Below are positions 1-10,850 of a DNA stretch of 64,000 bases, piece after piece. The stretch is from CADEEX01 sp040081555. Its GTDB lineage: Bacteria; Acidobacteriota; Vicinamibacteria; Vicinamibacterales; CAVVIG01. A program made the position numbers and the translations under genes. The stretch covers positions 5,656-69,655 of the forward strand of contig JBEBGG010000001.1 of assembly GCA_040081555.1 (NCBI GenBank). The letters are read 5' to 3'. Within the stretch, counting starts at the first letter, position 1. Each line of letters opens with the position of its first letter. The notes beneath the pieces were generated by a model, which saw only the letters and a program-made list of their open reading frames with translations, was not told where the DNA came from and did no database searches.

Positions 1-3000
1 GGCTTCAATACGGCGCTGACGCAGGTCGACGTGCCCGGTGTCGTGACGGCGCAGGACGTGCCGGTGGCGATCGCTGCGGTGGTCGTGCCGTTTGGCACGG
101 TGCAGCTCCAGGTGAACACCGCGAACGGGTCGCCGGTGCCGAGCGCCGTTGTCCAGAGTGACTACGCGTCGACGACCGGTTCGTTCTCGAGCTTCACGGC
201 CGATGCCAATGGCGCGCTCACGTTCCCGTCGGTGGCGGGTTTCCGCGACTTCAGGGTGCGCGCCTCGCTGGCGTCGAACACGTCGGACTACCGCGAGGTC
301 ACCGCGCGCATCACCAGTGAAGGCCAGGTGCTGCCGATCACCATTGGGGTTGGTACCAGCGGATCGGTGTCGGGACGCATTGTGGATAAGGCAGGCGCGC
401 CGCTGTCAGGCATCAGCGTGCTCGCCTACAGCTCGAGCCCGCAGGTCACTCATTCCGGCACGACGGATGCGGACGGCGCCTACAGCATCACGGATGTGCC
501 GGTTGGTGACTTCCGCCTGATGGTCACCAGCGGGCCAAATGGGACTGGCGGATCGACGCTGGCGCGCATGGCGCAGCACGGCGACGCCATGACGATCGAC
601 CTGGCGCTGACCCAGGTCAGACAGCCCGTGACATTCAGCGACGCCAACGGCTACAGCTACTACATCGACCAGGAGGGAAGAGTCGGCAACTTCAGGAGCA
701 CCGACGCCTTCTACACGATGTTCCGCCTGGCCGCGACCGTCTCGGGCGGTTCGAATGCCACGTTTAGCGGCGACTCGCTGATGACGCCGCAGCTTGACGG
801 GCGCCAGTTGGAGGTCAAGGACTTCGGCAACAGCGGTCCGACGCGCAAGGTCATCAGCGGCACGTCGGTCTACATCACGCGGCGCGTCTATGTGCCGACG
901 TCGGGTTACTTCGTTCGCTATCTCGACATTCTCGAGAACACGGGCGTGGCGGCGGCGTCGATCGATCTCCAGATCTCGGGCACGCTCTCGAGTTCGACCA
1001 TCGCGGCATCGTCTGACGGCGACACCACACTGGCGACGACGGACGGGTGGGTGGTGACGCACACACCGAACAGTATTGTGATCCCGCCTGCCGGTTTGGT
1101 GCTGGTCGGTCCCGGTGCGCGGACCGGCCTCAGCACGGCCACGACGACGCTCAGCGTCAACCGGCTGCAGCCGACGCTGGCATGGAAGAACATCGTCGTG
1201 CCCGCCGGTGGCCGCGCTATCGTCATGCACTTCGGCACCCAGGAGCCGACGGTCGCTGCGGCGCAGGCGGCGGCGGAGCGTCTGGTGCAGTTGCCGCCCG
1301 AGGCGCTGACCGGCCTGTCGGCGGCCGATGCTGAGGCGATCGTCAACTTCGCGGTGCCCGTTGATTTGTCGAGCAACCAGACGGCGTTCGGCACGATCTC
1401 CGGCCAGGTGCGGCTCGGTGACGGGGTGACGCCGGCGGCCGGCGCCGTAGTGACAGTCACCGGCAGTACCACGCCGATCTTCAAGCCGTCGGTCACCGTC
1501 ACCGCTGGCGCTGACGGTCAGTACTCGATTTCCACGCTGGCCGTTGGCGTCGGCACGGTGCAGGCGAAGGATGCGGTGTCGGCGGCCACCTCGCCCGTGT
1601 CGAACTTTGCGCTGTCTCAACCCGAGCTGCCGCTCACGCAGGACCTGGTCCTCGGCGGCGGCGTCCTCTCCGGCATCGTCACGGTCGGCGCCAACGCGGT
1701 GCCGCCCGGTGCAGCGATATTGATCACGGGTGGGTCGCCCGCAGTGAACCTCTCGCCGGCCGTGTCGAATGGCACCTATCGGATCAGCCTGCCGACGGGC
1801 ACCTACAACGTCAGATTCACGATGACCGGCCGGACGTTCACGATGAACAACGTCGAGGTGCTGGACGGGCAGGTGACGACGGCCAGCTATCGCTTCCCGG
1901 CGATCGCCACGGTGCGGGTCACCGTCAAGACCGCCACTGGTGCCATCCTGCCAAGCGCGAAGGTGACGCTGACCGACGTCGGTTCGACGCACGTTGTGGC
2001 GAATGCCAATTCACTCGGTGTGGCGCTCGTGCCCACCGTGCTCGAGGGGCCGATCACGGTGACTGCCCGCACGTTCAACGGCAGCCTCGTGGCGATTGTC
2101 ACTAGCCAGGTCCGTCCAGAAGACAACGGGCTCATCGTCGATGTCCTCGGGCAGGCCGCCAACGGGGGGGTGCTCGGAGTCGTGACCGCCCTTGATGGCC
2201 AGACAGGTGTGCCGTTTGCCCGCGTCAGGGTGTACGACGTCGAGCGGAACGTGCAGATCGACAACGACTTCACGGCCAGCGACGGCAGTTACAGCTTCCC
2301 GTCGGTCTCGGTGATTGGCAGTCAAGGCTTCCTGGTTCGGGTCTTCTCGCCGTTCGACACGTCCCTCACGTCAGAGCAGACCGGATCCTTTGCCGATGGC
2401 CTGGCGCAGACCCTGAACTTCTCGCTGCCGATTGGTGTCCTGCGCGGCACGGTGACGCTCGACGGCACGGAGCCGATCCCCGGGGCGACCGTGCGCCTGT
2501 ATCAGGAACTGGCTGGCTTCGTCGACGTTCAGTCGGCGACCGCAAATCCGCAAGGGGAGTATGCGTTTGTGGGCCAGGGACCTGGCAACTTCGAACTCGT
2601 CGCCACAGAACCTTCCCAGATTCAGATTCCAGAGGACTGGGCTGGAGAGCCACTGCCGCCCGAACGGTTGCTCAACGCCACCGTGACGGGCACGATTCCG
2701 GCGTCGCCTGCCGTCGTCACGGCGAACGTGCAGATGCCGCCGTTTGGCACGGTGGTCGTGGAGGTCCAGGACTCAGACGGCTCGACGCTCGATGAGGTGT
2801 CGGCCGGACTGGCCAGCGGCGGTGTTGTCACCCGCGCGGCCACTTACTACGACCCTGATAGTGGGGGAAGTTCTTCGGTGACGTTCGAACACGTGCCGCT
2901 TGGCCCGTTCACGGTTCAGGGCTGCTGGATCGTCGACGTATCACGCTGCGGGACGGCGGTCGGCACGATGACTTCGCCCAACCAGATCGTGCACATGACG

Positions 3001-4017
3001 GTGCAGGTGCGCGACGGCGTTCACGTCTACGGCCAAGCTCAGAATGCCGATGATTCGGCGCGGGCGAACTCCAGGGTGGTGCTCAAGGCCGGTACCGATG
3101 GCGTCCTCGAGCCCTGGACGGACACCTACGACACCGACGACAGCGGCTTCTTCGACTTCGGCTATATCCCGTCAGGGCCCTTCACGCTGGTCCTCGAGGA
3201 TCAGAGCGACGGGATTCCCATCGGCGTCGTCCAGGCGACGGGGGCCCCTGATGGCGACCTCGAAGTGAACATCAGGGCGTCGGCAGGCGTGGTCGGATGC
3301 AACCCCTCGCTGACCACCACTGACACGTTCCGCTACGACGTGTCGTGCGTCGGTGAGTTGCGGACGGGCGGAACGACGGATGACCGATTGGCACCCGCGT
3401 ACGCACCGGCAGCGTCTCTGCTGACCGTGCAGGGAGTGTCGCCGACAGCAGAACCGGCGGCGCAGCTCGAGGTCGGCGATCGACAGGTCGCGCATGGCCC
3501 ACGAGGGGTTGGCGCGGTTACCGTCACGCGCCGGGCCTACGTGCCTGAGGCGGGCGGGTTTGCCAGGTTCCTCGAGACGTTGACGAACAACAGCAGCACG
3601 GCGCTGACGGTTGAGGTGCGCGTCGACTCGGTGCTGGCCGGCCCAATCCACACGCTTGTCGAGCCGACAGCCACCGGGAACACCTACGCCGTCACGCTGG
3701 CGACGCCGGTCCTGTCCGAGGACGGGAATCTCGCTCGGCCGATGCTGGCCCATGTGTTTGCCGGACCCTCGGCCGCGGTCGGTGTCGCGAACACGCACTT
3801 CCAGTGGCTCAGTGGTCCGTCGTACTACACGTGGACGGTGACCATCCCGGCGGGCGAGTCCGTATCACTGATGCACTTCGCGGTGCAGGGCGAGCCTGAC
3901 AACCTCGCGGCGACTGACGCGCTCGCGCAGAGCCTCGCGAACCTCTCGAACGCTGACGCGCTGAACGGATTGTCGGTGGAGGAGAAGGCCGGCGTGGTGA
4001 ACTTCAATATCCCCTAG
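1..4017 (+). CDS. Large secreted carboxypeptidase-regulatory-like repeat protein (5' end outside window)
   Basis: The frame is open from base 1, so the true start lies upstream; at least 1338 residues are visible. The protein is a chain of beta-sandwich repeats of the carboxypeptidase regulatory-like type (pattern GxVxDxxGxPLxGxxVxxx...T.xDGxYxxxxVPxGxFxL), seen at roughly nt 360-530, 1390-1590, 2170-2340, 2430-2600 and 3010-3200. A different module occurs twice (about nt 640-1362 and 3300-4014): each copy contains TRRxYVPxxGxFxRxL, then a short MHF segment, and ends in NFxxP just before the next domain or the stop codon. No membrane anchor is visible at the C-terminus. The family is typical of large exported or surface proteins; substrate and partners are unknown. 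It is followed by a convergent ftsH. Confidence 0.8.
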   Translation, partial: GFNTALTQVDVPGVVTAQDVPVAIAAVVVPFGTVQLQVNTANGSPVPSAVVQSDYASTTGSFSSFTADANGALTFPSVAGFRDFRVRASLASNTSDYREVTARITSEGQVLPITIGVGTSGSVSGRIVDKAGAPLSGISVLAYSSSPQVTHSGTTDADGAYSITDVPVGDFRLMVTSGPNGTGGSTLARMAQHGDAMTIDLALTQVRQPVTFSDANGYSYYIDQEGRVGNFRSTDAFYTMFRLAATVSGGSNATFSGDSLMTPQLDGRQLEVKDFGNSGPTRKVISGTSVYITRRVYVPTSGYFVRYLDILENTGVAAASIDLQISGTLSSSTIAASSDGDTTLATTDGWVVTHTPNSIVIPPAGLVLVGPGARTGLSTATTTLSVNRLQPTLAWKNIVVPAGGRAIVMHFGTQEPTVAAAQAAAERLVQLPPEALTGLSAADAEAIVNFAVPVDLSSNQTAFGTISGQVRLGDGVTPAAGAVVTVTGSTTPIFKPSVTVTAGADGQYSISTLAVGVGTVQAKDAVSAATSPVSNFALSQPELPLTQDLVLGGGVLSGIVTVGANAVPPGAAILITGGSPAVNLSPAVSNGTYRISLPTGTYNVRFTMTGRTFTMNNVEVLDGQVTTASYRFPAIATVRVTVKTATGAILPSAKVTLTDVGSTHVVANANSLGVALVPTVLEGPITVTARTFNGSLVAIVTSQVRPEDNGLIVDVLGQAANGGVLGVVTALDGQTGVPFARVRVYDVERNVQIDNDFTASDGSYSFPSVSVIGSQGFLVRVFSPFDTSLTSEQTGSFADGLAQTLNFSLPIGVLRGTVTLDGTEPIPGATVRLYQELAGFVDVQSATANPQGEYAFVGQGPGNFELVATEPSQIQIPEDWAGEPLPPERLLNATVTGTIPASPAVVTANVQMPPFGTVVVEVQDSDGSTLDEVSAGLASGGVVTRAATYYDPDSGGSSSVTFEHVPLGPFTVQGCWIVDVSRCGTAVGTMTSPNQIVHMTVQVRDGVHVYGQAQNADDSARANSRVVLKAGTDGVLEPWTDTYDTDDSGFFDFGYIPSGPFTLVLEDQSDGIPIGVVQATGAPDGDLEVNIRASAGVVGCNPSLTTTDTFRYDVSCVGELRTGGTTDDRLAPAYAPAASLLTVQGVSPTAEPAAQLEVGDRQVAHGPRGVGAVTVTRRAYVPEAGGFARFLETLTNNSSTALTVEVRVDSVLAGPIHTLVEPTATGNTYAVTLATPVLSEDGNLARPMLAHVFAGPSAAVGVANTHFQWLSGPSYYTWTVTIPAGESVSLMHFAVQGEPDNLAATDALAQSLANLSNADALNGLSVEEKAGVVNFNIP

Positions 4018-4029
4018 ACGGGTTCCAGG

Positions 4030-4057
4030 TTCCGAGATTCCGAGATTCCGAGATTCC
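4030..4057. repeat. Tandem 8-bp repeat, 3.5 copies
   Basis: The unit TTCCGAGA is repeated three times head to tail and followed by TTCC. It starts 13 bp after the stop codon of the large secreted protein, in the convergent gap before ftsH, and runs into a short perfect hairpin. Confidence 0.85.
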
Positions 4058-4115
4058 ACCGTGCGGTGGAGTGGTTTGGACGTGCCCGGAGGAGCGCGGA
4101 CGGCGGCAGCCGTCC
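4055..4115. terminator. Two hairpins in the convergent gap; possible terminator
   Basis: Two GC-rich inverted repeats lie between the secreted repeat protein and ftsH. The first, 4055-4070, has 7-bp arms TCCACCG/CGGTGGA around a 2-nt centre. The second, 4098-4115, has 7-bp arms GGACGGC/GCCGTCC around GGCA and is followed by GTTCT. Neither has a proper U-tract, so rho-independent termination is uncertain. A third weaker stem (ACGGCG/CGCCGT) lies at 4161-4178. Confidence 0.4.
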
Positions 4116-4198
4116 GTTCTGGGATCGAGCAGGCTTGGGCCGGCAGTGCGCGAACGGACTACGGCGCGGGTCCGCCGTAAAGTACTGAGACGTTCGGC

Positions 4199-6088
4199 TT
4201 ACGGGAGCGCTGGCGCTGAAGGGGAAGCCACGCCAAGCAGGCGGCGCAGTTCTTCGCCCTCAATCACTTCCACATCCAACAGGCGCCGGGTAATGGTTTC
4301 GAGTTGGAGATGGTGGTCGGTGAGAATCGTTCGGGCCTTGCTGTGCGCATCGTTGAGCAGCCGAGAAACTTCTGAGTCGATTCTCTGAGCGGTCTCTTCG
4401 CCATAGAGGCCGCGCTCTGCGCTGAGGCCGATGTCGAGAAACCGCGGACGCTTGCCGCCGTCGTAGTTGATGGCGCCAATCTCGTCGCTCATCCCATACT
4501 CGGTGACCATCGCGCGAGCCATCTCGGTGGCCCGCTGTAGGTCGTTGTGGGCGCCCGTAGAAATCTCGCCGAGCGCAATCTCCTCGGCGGTGCGTCCGCC
4601 CATCAGGATCGCCAGTTCGATGAGCATGTGCGAGCGTGTCTTCAGATACCGGTCCTCGCTCGGCAGGTGCAGCGTGTAGCCGAGGGCGCCAAACCCTCGC
4701 CCGACGATCGAAACCTTGTGCACCGGGTCCGGGCTCTCGAGAATCGTCGCCACGATGGCATGGCCGGTCTCGTGGTAGGCCACCGTCTCCCGTTCCTTGG
4801 TGGTCATTACGCGCTTACGCTCGAGTCCGGCGACGAGGCGCTCGATGGCGTTCTCGAAGTCCGCCGCGCCTACCGCGGTCTTGTCGCCGCGGGCCGCGAG
4901 CAGAGCTGCTTCGTTGACCAGATTGGCGAGGTCGGCGCCGGCAAATCCACCGGTGCGTCCGGCTACCAGTTTGAAGTCGACATCTTCGGCCAACTTCACG
5001 TTCTGTGCGTGGATGCGCAAGATCTGCTCGCGCCCGCGCACGTCCGGCTTGTCGACCAAGACCTGGCGATCAAAACGACCAGGGCGGAGCAGCGCCGCAT
5101 CCAGCACCTCAGGGCGGTTGGTCGCCGCCATGATGATGACGCCCTTGCGCGAGTCGAAGCCGTCCATTTCCGCGAGCAACTGGTTGAGGGTCTGCTCCCG
5201 CTCCTCGTGGCTGCCGACCGGGCCCTGGACGCGTGCCTTGCCGAGCGCGTCGAGCTCGTCGATGAACACGATGCAGGGGGCCTTGGCCTCGGCCTGCTGG
5301 AACAGATCTCTGATGCGTGCGGCGCCGACGCCGACAAACATCTCGACAAATTCTGAGCCGCTCAAGCTGAAGAACGGCACTGACGCTTCACCTGCCACGG
5401 CGCGGGCCAGCAGGGTCTTGCCCGTGCCTGGAGGACCGACAAGCAGGACCCCTTTGGGAATCCTGCCGCCCAGGTTGGTGTACTTCTTGGGATTCTTGAG
5501 GAACTCGACGATCTCCATGAGTTCCTCGCGCGCTTCGTCGACGCCAGCGACGTCCTTGAAGCGCACCTTCACTTCGTCTTCTGCGTAGGCTTTGGCGCGG
5601 CTCTTGGCAAAGGACATGACGCCGCCCTCCGCACCCCCCATGCGCCGGAAGAACAGTCCCCAGAGGGCCACGACAAAGACCAGTGGCAGGAGCCATCCCA
5701 TGAGCTCGCCGACCCAGCGATTGACCGCCTCGCCGCTGTACTTCACGCCGCGTGCTTCAAGCTCCTCGGTGAGCTTCGGGTCGTCCACCCGGGTCACGAC
5801 AAACTGCTTGCTCTGCTTCGGGTCGCCGGGGAACGGTACCTTCAGCGTCCCGGTGACAAGTTCCTCGCCGATCTTGATCTCGTCGACCGCGCCCTCTTTC
5901 ACGAGCGACTTGAACTCGCTATAGGGAATCGAGCGTCCGGTGGGCACGAGAAAATAGACCTGACCCACCCCCAGCAACAGCAGCAGCGCGACGCCATACC
6001 ACGCTGTGGATCCCGGACGGCCAAGAAAACCCGGCCGGCGGTCCTTGCCGCGTGGCTTGAGGGGGTTGGTTGGGGCAGGCGTTGACAT
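4199..6088 (-). CDS. ftsH: ATP-dependent zinc metalloprotease FtsH
   Basis: Membrane-anchored AAA+ protease that degrades misfolded or regulatory membrane and cytosolic proteins. The 629-residue product has a first membrane helix at about residues 29-48, a periplasmic domain, a second helix at about 125-147, the AAA module with Walker A GPPGTGKT (218-225), Walker B IVFIDE (273-278) and a second-region-of-homology NRPEVLDAALLRPGRFD, then the zinc site HETGH (439-443). Length and domain order are normal. It starts 9 bp after clpB ends and is the last gene of the hspR-cbpA-clpB-ftsH run, so it is probably cotranscribed with the heat-shock genes. Confidence 0.97.
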   Translation of the reverse strand: MSTPAPTNPLKPRGKDRRPGFLGRPGSTAWYGVALLLLLGVGQVYFLVPTGRSIPYSEFKSLVKEGAVDEIKIGEELVTGTLKVPFPGDPKQSKQFVVTRVDDPKLTEELEARGVKYSGEAVNRWVGELMGWLLPLVFVVALWGLFFRRMGGAEGGVMSFAKSRAKAYAEDEVKVRFKDVAGVDEAREELMEIVEFLKNPKKYTNLGGRIPKGVLLVGPPGTGKTLLARAVAGEASVPFFSLSGSEFVEMFVGVGAARIRDLFQQAEAKAPCIVFIDELDALGKARVQGPVGSHEEREQTLNQLLAEMDGFDSRKGVIIMAATNRPEVLDAALLRPGRFDRQVLVDKPDVRGREQILRIHAQNVKLAEDVDFKLVAGRTGGFAGADLANLVNEAALLAARGDKTAVGAADFENAIERLVAGLERKRVMTTKERETVAYHETGHAIVATILESPDPVHKVSIVGRGFGALGYTLHLPSEDRYLKTRSHMLIELAILMGGRTAEEIALGEISTGAHNDLQRATEMARAMVTEYGMSDEIGAINYDGGKRPRFLDIGLSAERGLYGEETAQRIDSEVSRLLNDAHSKARTILTDHHLQLETITRRLLDVEVIEGEELRRLLGVASPSAPALP

Positions 6089-6097
6089 ACGTTTTCA

Positions 6098-8659
<2,562 letters not shown>

Positions 8660-8715
8660 GGTCGTTGCCCTACGGAGGAATGCGCGTTCGCGGAGGCGCG
8701 GAGATGAGCGTGTGG

Positions 8716-9681
8716 CTATAGACCTGACTTCACCAGTTCTTCGAAACTGCGTCGTTGTTCGTCCGTCAGTGTTCTGGGGAGTTGGACATCCGCGGTTGCG
8801 TAGAGATCCCCGGGCTCCTCCGGTTTGTTACTGACCGGCATCCCTTGGCCTTTCAGCCGAAACACCTGGCCGTTCTGAGTTCCCGGTGGCACTTTGAGGC
8901 GCAGCGACTTGCCGGCCAGCGTCACGACGTCAGCCTCGCCGCCAAGAACCGCGGTCGTGAGCGGGAGGGCCACGCGCGTGTAGAGATCCCGGCCCTTGCG
9001 CTCGAACTTCGGGTGCGGCGCGAGGCGAATACGCAGGAAGAGATCGCCCGACTTTGCGCCCGACGTGCCGGGTTCACCTTCGCCAGCAATTCGCACCCGT
9101 GACCCATCGCCCACGCCCGCCGGAATCCTGACGTCGACCGTGCGAGCCTGTCCACCGTGGGTTAACTGCAGTCGCTGCGTCGTGCCATTGAGGGCGTCTT
9201 CAAGTGTGAGTTCGAGTTCGTGCTCGGCGTCTCGCCCTGGCCGCGGTGCACGGGTGCGCCCGCCCATGTCCGCGGACGGGCCGCCTCCACCGCCGAAGAA
9301 CGTCTGGAAGAAGTCCGAGAAATCGACGCCGCCTCCGGCGCGGCCGCCACCAAACATCTGCTCGAACTCTTCCGGCGTCACCGTGCGCGAGCCACCCGGG
9401 GCGCGTCCGCCACCAAAGGGATGGCCGGACTGGCCGGCGGGACCCGCCTGTTCGTAGTTGCGCCAGTTGGCGCCAAGTTCGTCGTACTTGCGGCGTTTGT
9501 CAGCGTCGCCTAGCACTTCGTAGGCCTCGTTGAGTTCCTTGAACCTCGACTCAGCAGATTTATCACCCGGGTTCACGTCCGGGTGGTGCTTCCGCGCCAG
9601 CTTCCGAAAGGCCGCCTTGAGCTCCTTGTCGGTCGCCGTCTTCGAGACACCGAGCGTCTTGTAGTAGTCCTTGAAGTCCAT
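8716..9681 (-). CDS. cbpA: DnaJ/CbpA-type co-chaperone
   Basis: J-domain co-chaperone that delivers substrates to DnaK and stimulates its ATPase. An N-terminal J-domain (DYYKTLGVSK..., HPD motif in KHHPDVNPG) is followed by a Gly/Phe-rich linker (with FGGG repeats) and the two C-terminal substrate-binding beta domains. The cysteine-rich zinc domain of DnaJ is absent, which fits CbpA/DnaJ2 rather than canonical DnaJ. I chose the ATG at 9681 (MDFKDYYK); a TTG at 9699 in frame would overlap the end of hspR. The position between hspR and clpB supports a heat-shock role. Confidence 0.93.
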   Translation of the reverse strand: MDFKDYYKTLGVSKTATDKELKAAFRKLARKHHPDVNPGDKSAESRFKELNEAYEVLGDADKRRKYDELGANWRNYEQAGPAGQSGHPFGGGRAPGGSRTVTPEEFEQMFGGGRAGGGVDFSDFFQTFFGGGGGPSADMGGRTRAPRPGRDAEHELELTLEDALNGTTQRLQLTHGGQARTVDVRIPAGVGDGSRVRIAGEGEPGTSGAKSGDLFLRIRLAPHPKFERKGRDLYTRVALPLTTAVLGGEADVVTLAGKSLRLKVPPGTQNGQVFRLKGQGMPVSNKPEEPGDLYATADVQLPRTLTDEQRRSFEELVKSGL

Positions 9682-9695
9682 GTCCGTCGATGCCG

Positions 9696-10037
9696 TCAAT
9701 CGAAACCGAGAAGTGCGGAGAGCTGGTCGAGATCCTGTATCAGGCGCCGAAGTTCCCGCTTGGGGGCATCGTCGCGCGCCATCGGCCGCATGCGTTGCAC
9801 GACTTCGGCGATCGAGAGCAGGCGCTGCACCCCGGCGAGGTTGATGCCGGCGTCGTCTACCAATCGCTTGATGAGGCGAAGCCGCTCGAGCTCGTCGCGG
9901 GAGTACAGGCGCATGCTGCCGATGGTGCGGTTGGGTCGAACGAGCCCGAGCCGCTCGTACTTACGCAGCGTCTGAGGGTGCATGCCGAGCATGCGGGCCG
10001 CGACGCTGATCAGAAACAGTTCATCGGAGATGGTCAT
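9696..10037 (-). CDS. hspR: MerR-family heat-shock regulator HspR
   Basis: The 113-residue protein begins with a MerR-type winged helix (LFLISVAARMLGMHPQTLRKYERLGLVRP, here split: the helix-turn-helix is residues 8-25 and the wing follows with SMRLYS) and ends in a short helical region. HspR proteins repress dnaK/clpB-type heat-shock operons, using DnaK as co-repressor. It is the first gene of the cbpA-clpB-ftsH run, the arrangement expected for an autoregulated HspR operon. A promoter with TTGACA and TATACT boxes lies directly upstream. I could not find a convincing HAIR operator (CTTGAGT-N7-ACTCAAG), so the operator here is either degenerate or different. Confidence 0.88.
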   Translation of the reverse strand: MTISDELFLISVAARMLGMHPQTLRKYERLGLVRPNRTIGSMRLYSRDELERLRLIKRLVDDAGINLAGVQRLLSIAEVVQRMRPMARDDAPKRELRRLIQDLDQLSALLGFD

Positions 10038-10058
10038 ACCTGAAATTGCGCCAAGTCG

Positions 10059-10087
10059 AGTATAGGTATTGATACGTACCGTGTCAA
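10059..10087 (-). promoter_or_regulatory. Strong sigma70-type promoter of hspR operon
   Basis: On the minus strand the -35 box is TTGACA (10087-10082) and the -10 box TATACT (10064-10059), with an exact 17-bp spacer. The predicted start near 10052 leaves a leader of about 15 nt before the hspR ATG at 10037. The -10 hexamer is part of an 8-bp inverted repeat (AGTATAGG 10059-10066, CCTATACT 10097-10104) whose other arm forms the -10 of the divergent terC promoter. Confidence 0.8.
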
Positions 10088-10098
10088 CGTTTAAATCC

Positions 10099-10104
10099 TA
10101 TACT
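10099..10104 (+). promoter_or_regulatory. -10 box of terC promoter (leaderless candidate)
   Basis: TATACT lies 8 nt before the ATG at 10113, with no Shine-Dalgarno sequence in between; the -35 region is weak. Transcription would start at about 10111, so the mRNA would be leaderless or nearly so. Confidence 0.5.
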
Positions 10105-10112
10105 GGCTGAAC

Positions 10113-10850
10113 ATGGATGCCCTGCTGTCAGCGTTTTCAGACGTGCACGTGTCGGACTTTGTCACCGTTGGCCTGCTGGTCGTCCTGGAAGGGCTGCTGA
10201 GCGCGGACAATGCGATGGTGCTGGCTGTCCTGGTGCTGGGGCTCCCAAAGGTCGAGCAGCAGAAGGCGCTGCGCTACGGCATTCTGGGTGCGTTCGCGTT
10301 TCGCTCGGTGGCGACGCTGGCTGCTGCCTACCTGATCAGCCTGGGCTGGGTGAAACTGGCCGGGGCCGCATACCTGCTCTATCTCACCGTGCACCACTTC
10401 ACACAGCAGAGAGGGGACGAGGTACGTCGAACACCCAGGAAGGCCGCGGGCCTTCTGGGGCTGTCGCCGTTCTGGACGACCGTGGTGAAGGTGGAGTTCA
10501 CGGACATCGTGTTTGCCATCGATTCGATTCTGGTGGCGGTCGCCATGTCCCCCAAGCTGTGGGTGATCCTTACCGGTGGCATCCTCGGCATCGTGATGAT
10601 GCGGATGGTCATCGGCCGGCTGCTGGCGATCGTCGAGCGGTATCCGCCGCTGGTGGACGGCGCATTCATCATCATCGCGTGGGTCGGCATTCGGCTGCTG
10701 GTGGAATACCTGCACGCTGGGCACTACATCAGCTTCGAGATCCCGGAGTGGCTGTCGCTTGGCCTGATCGTGGTGATCTTCGTCTCGTCCTATGTCTACG
10801 CGCGATCGGCTGCCGCCGGTGACCCAAGGCCCCCACAGGTGGAACGGTGA
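10113..10850 (+). CDS. TerC-family integral membrane protein (probable Mn2+/metal exporter)
   Basis: A 245-residue polytopic protein with the two TerC family signatures, EGLLSADNAMVLA (about 25-37) and VEFTDIVFAIDSI (about 129-141), whose acidic residues lie inside membrane helices. TerC/Alx-type proteins are linked to tellurite resistance and, in characterised cases, to manganese export; which metal is moved here cannot be read from sequence. Its stop codon overlaps the GTG start of the downstream penicillin-binding protein by 4 bp, implying translational coupling. It is divergent from hspR, and the two promoters share one small intergenic region. Confidence 0.88.
   Translation: MDALLSAFSDVHVSDFVTVGLLVVLEGLLSADNAMVLAVLVLGLPKVEQQKALRYGILGAFAFRSVATLAAAYLISLGWVKLAGAAYLLYLTVHHFTQQRGDEVRRTPRKAAGLLGLSPFWTTVVKVEFTDIVFAIDSILVAVAMSPKLWVILTGGILGIVMMRMVIGRLLAIVERYPPLVDGAFIIIAWVGIRLLVEYLHAGHYISFEIPEWLSLGLIVVIFVSSYVYARSAAAGDPRPPQVER

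Noticed and set aside
406..1992. Long open frame on the minus strand inside the secreted protein (528 codons)
   Set aside because: It is antisense to a clearly coding, repeat-containing frame; its translation is Arg/His-rich with no domain and no start context. It is a shadow of GC-rich codon use.
10037..10112. HAIR operator for HspR
   Set aside because: Only a partial half-site (ACTCGAC against ACTCAAG) was found and its partner arm does not match, so no HAIR element is claimed.
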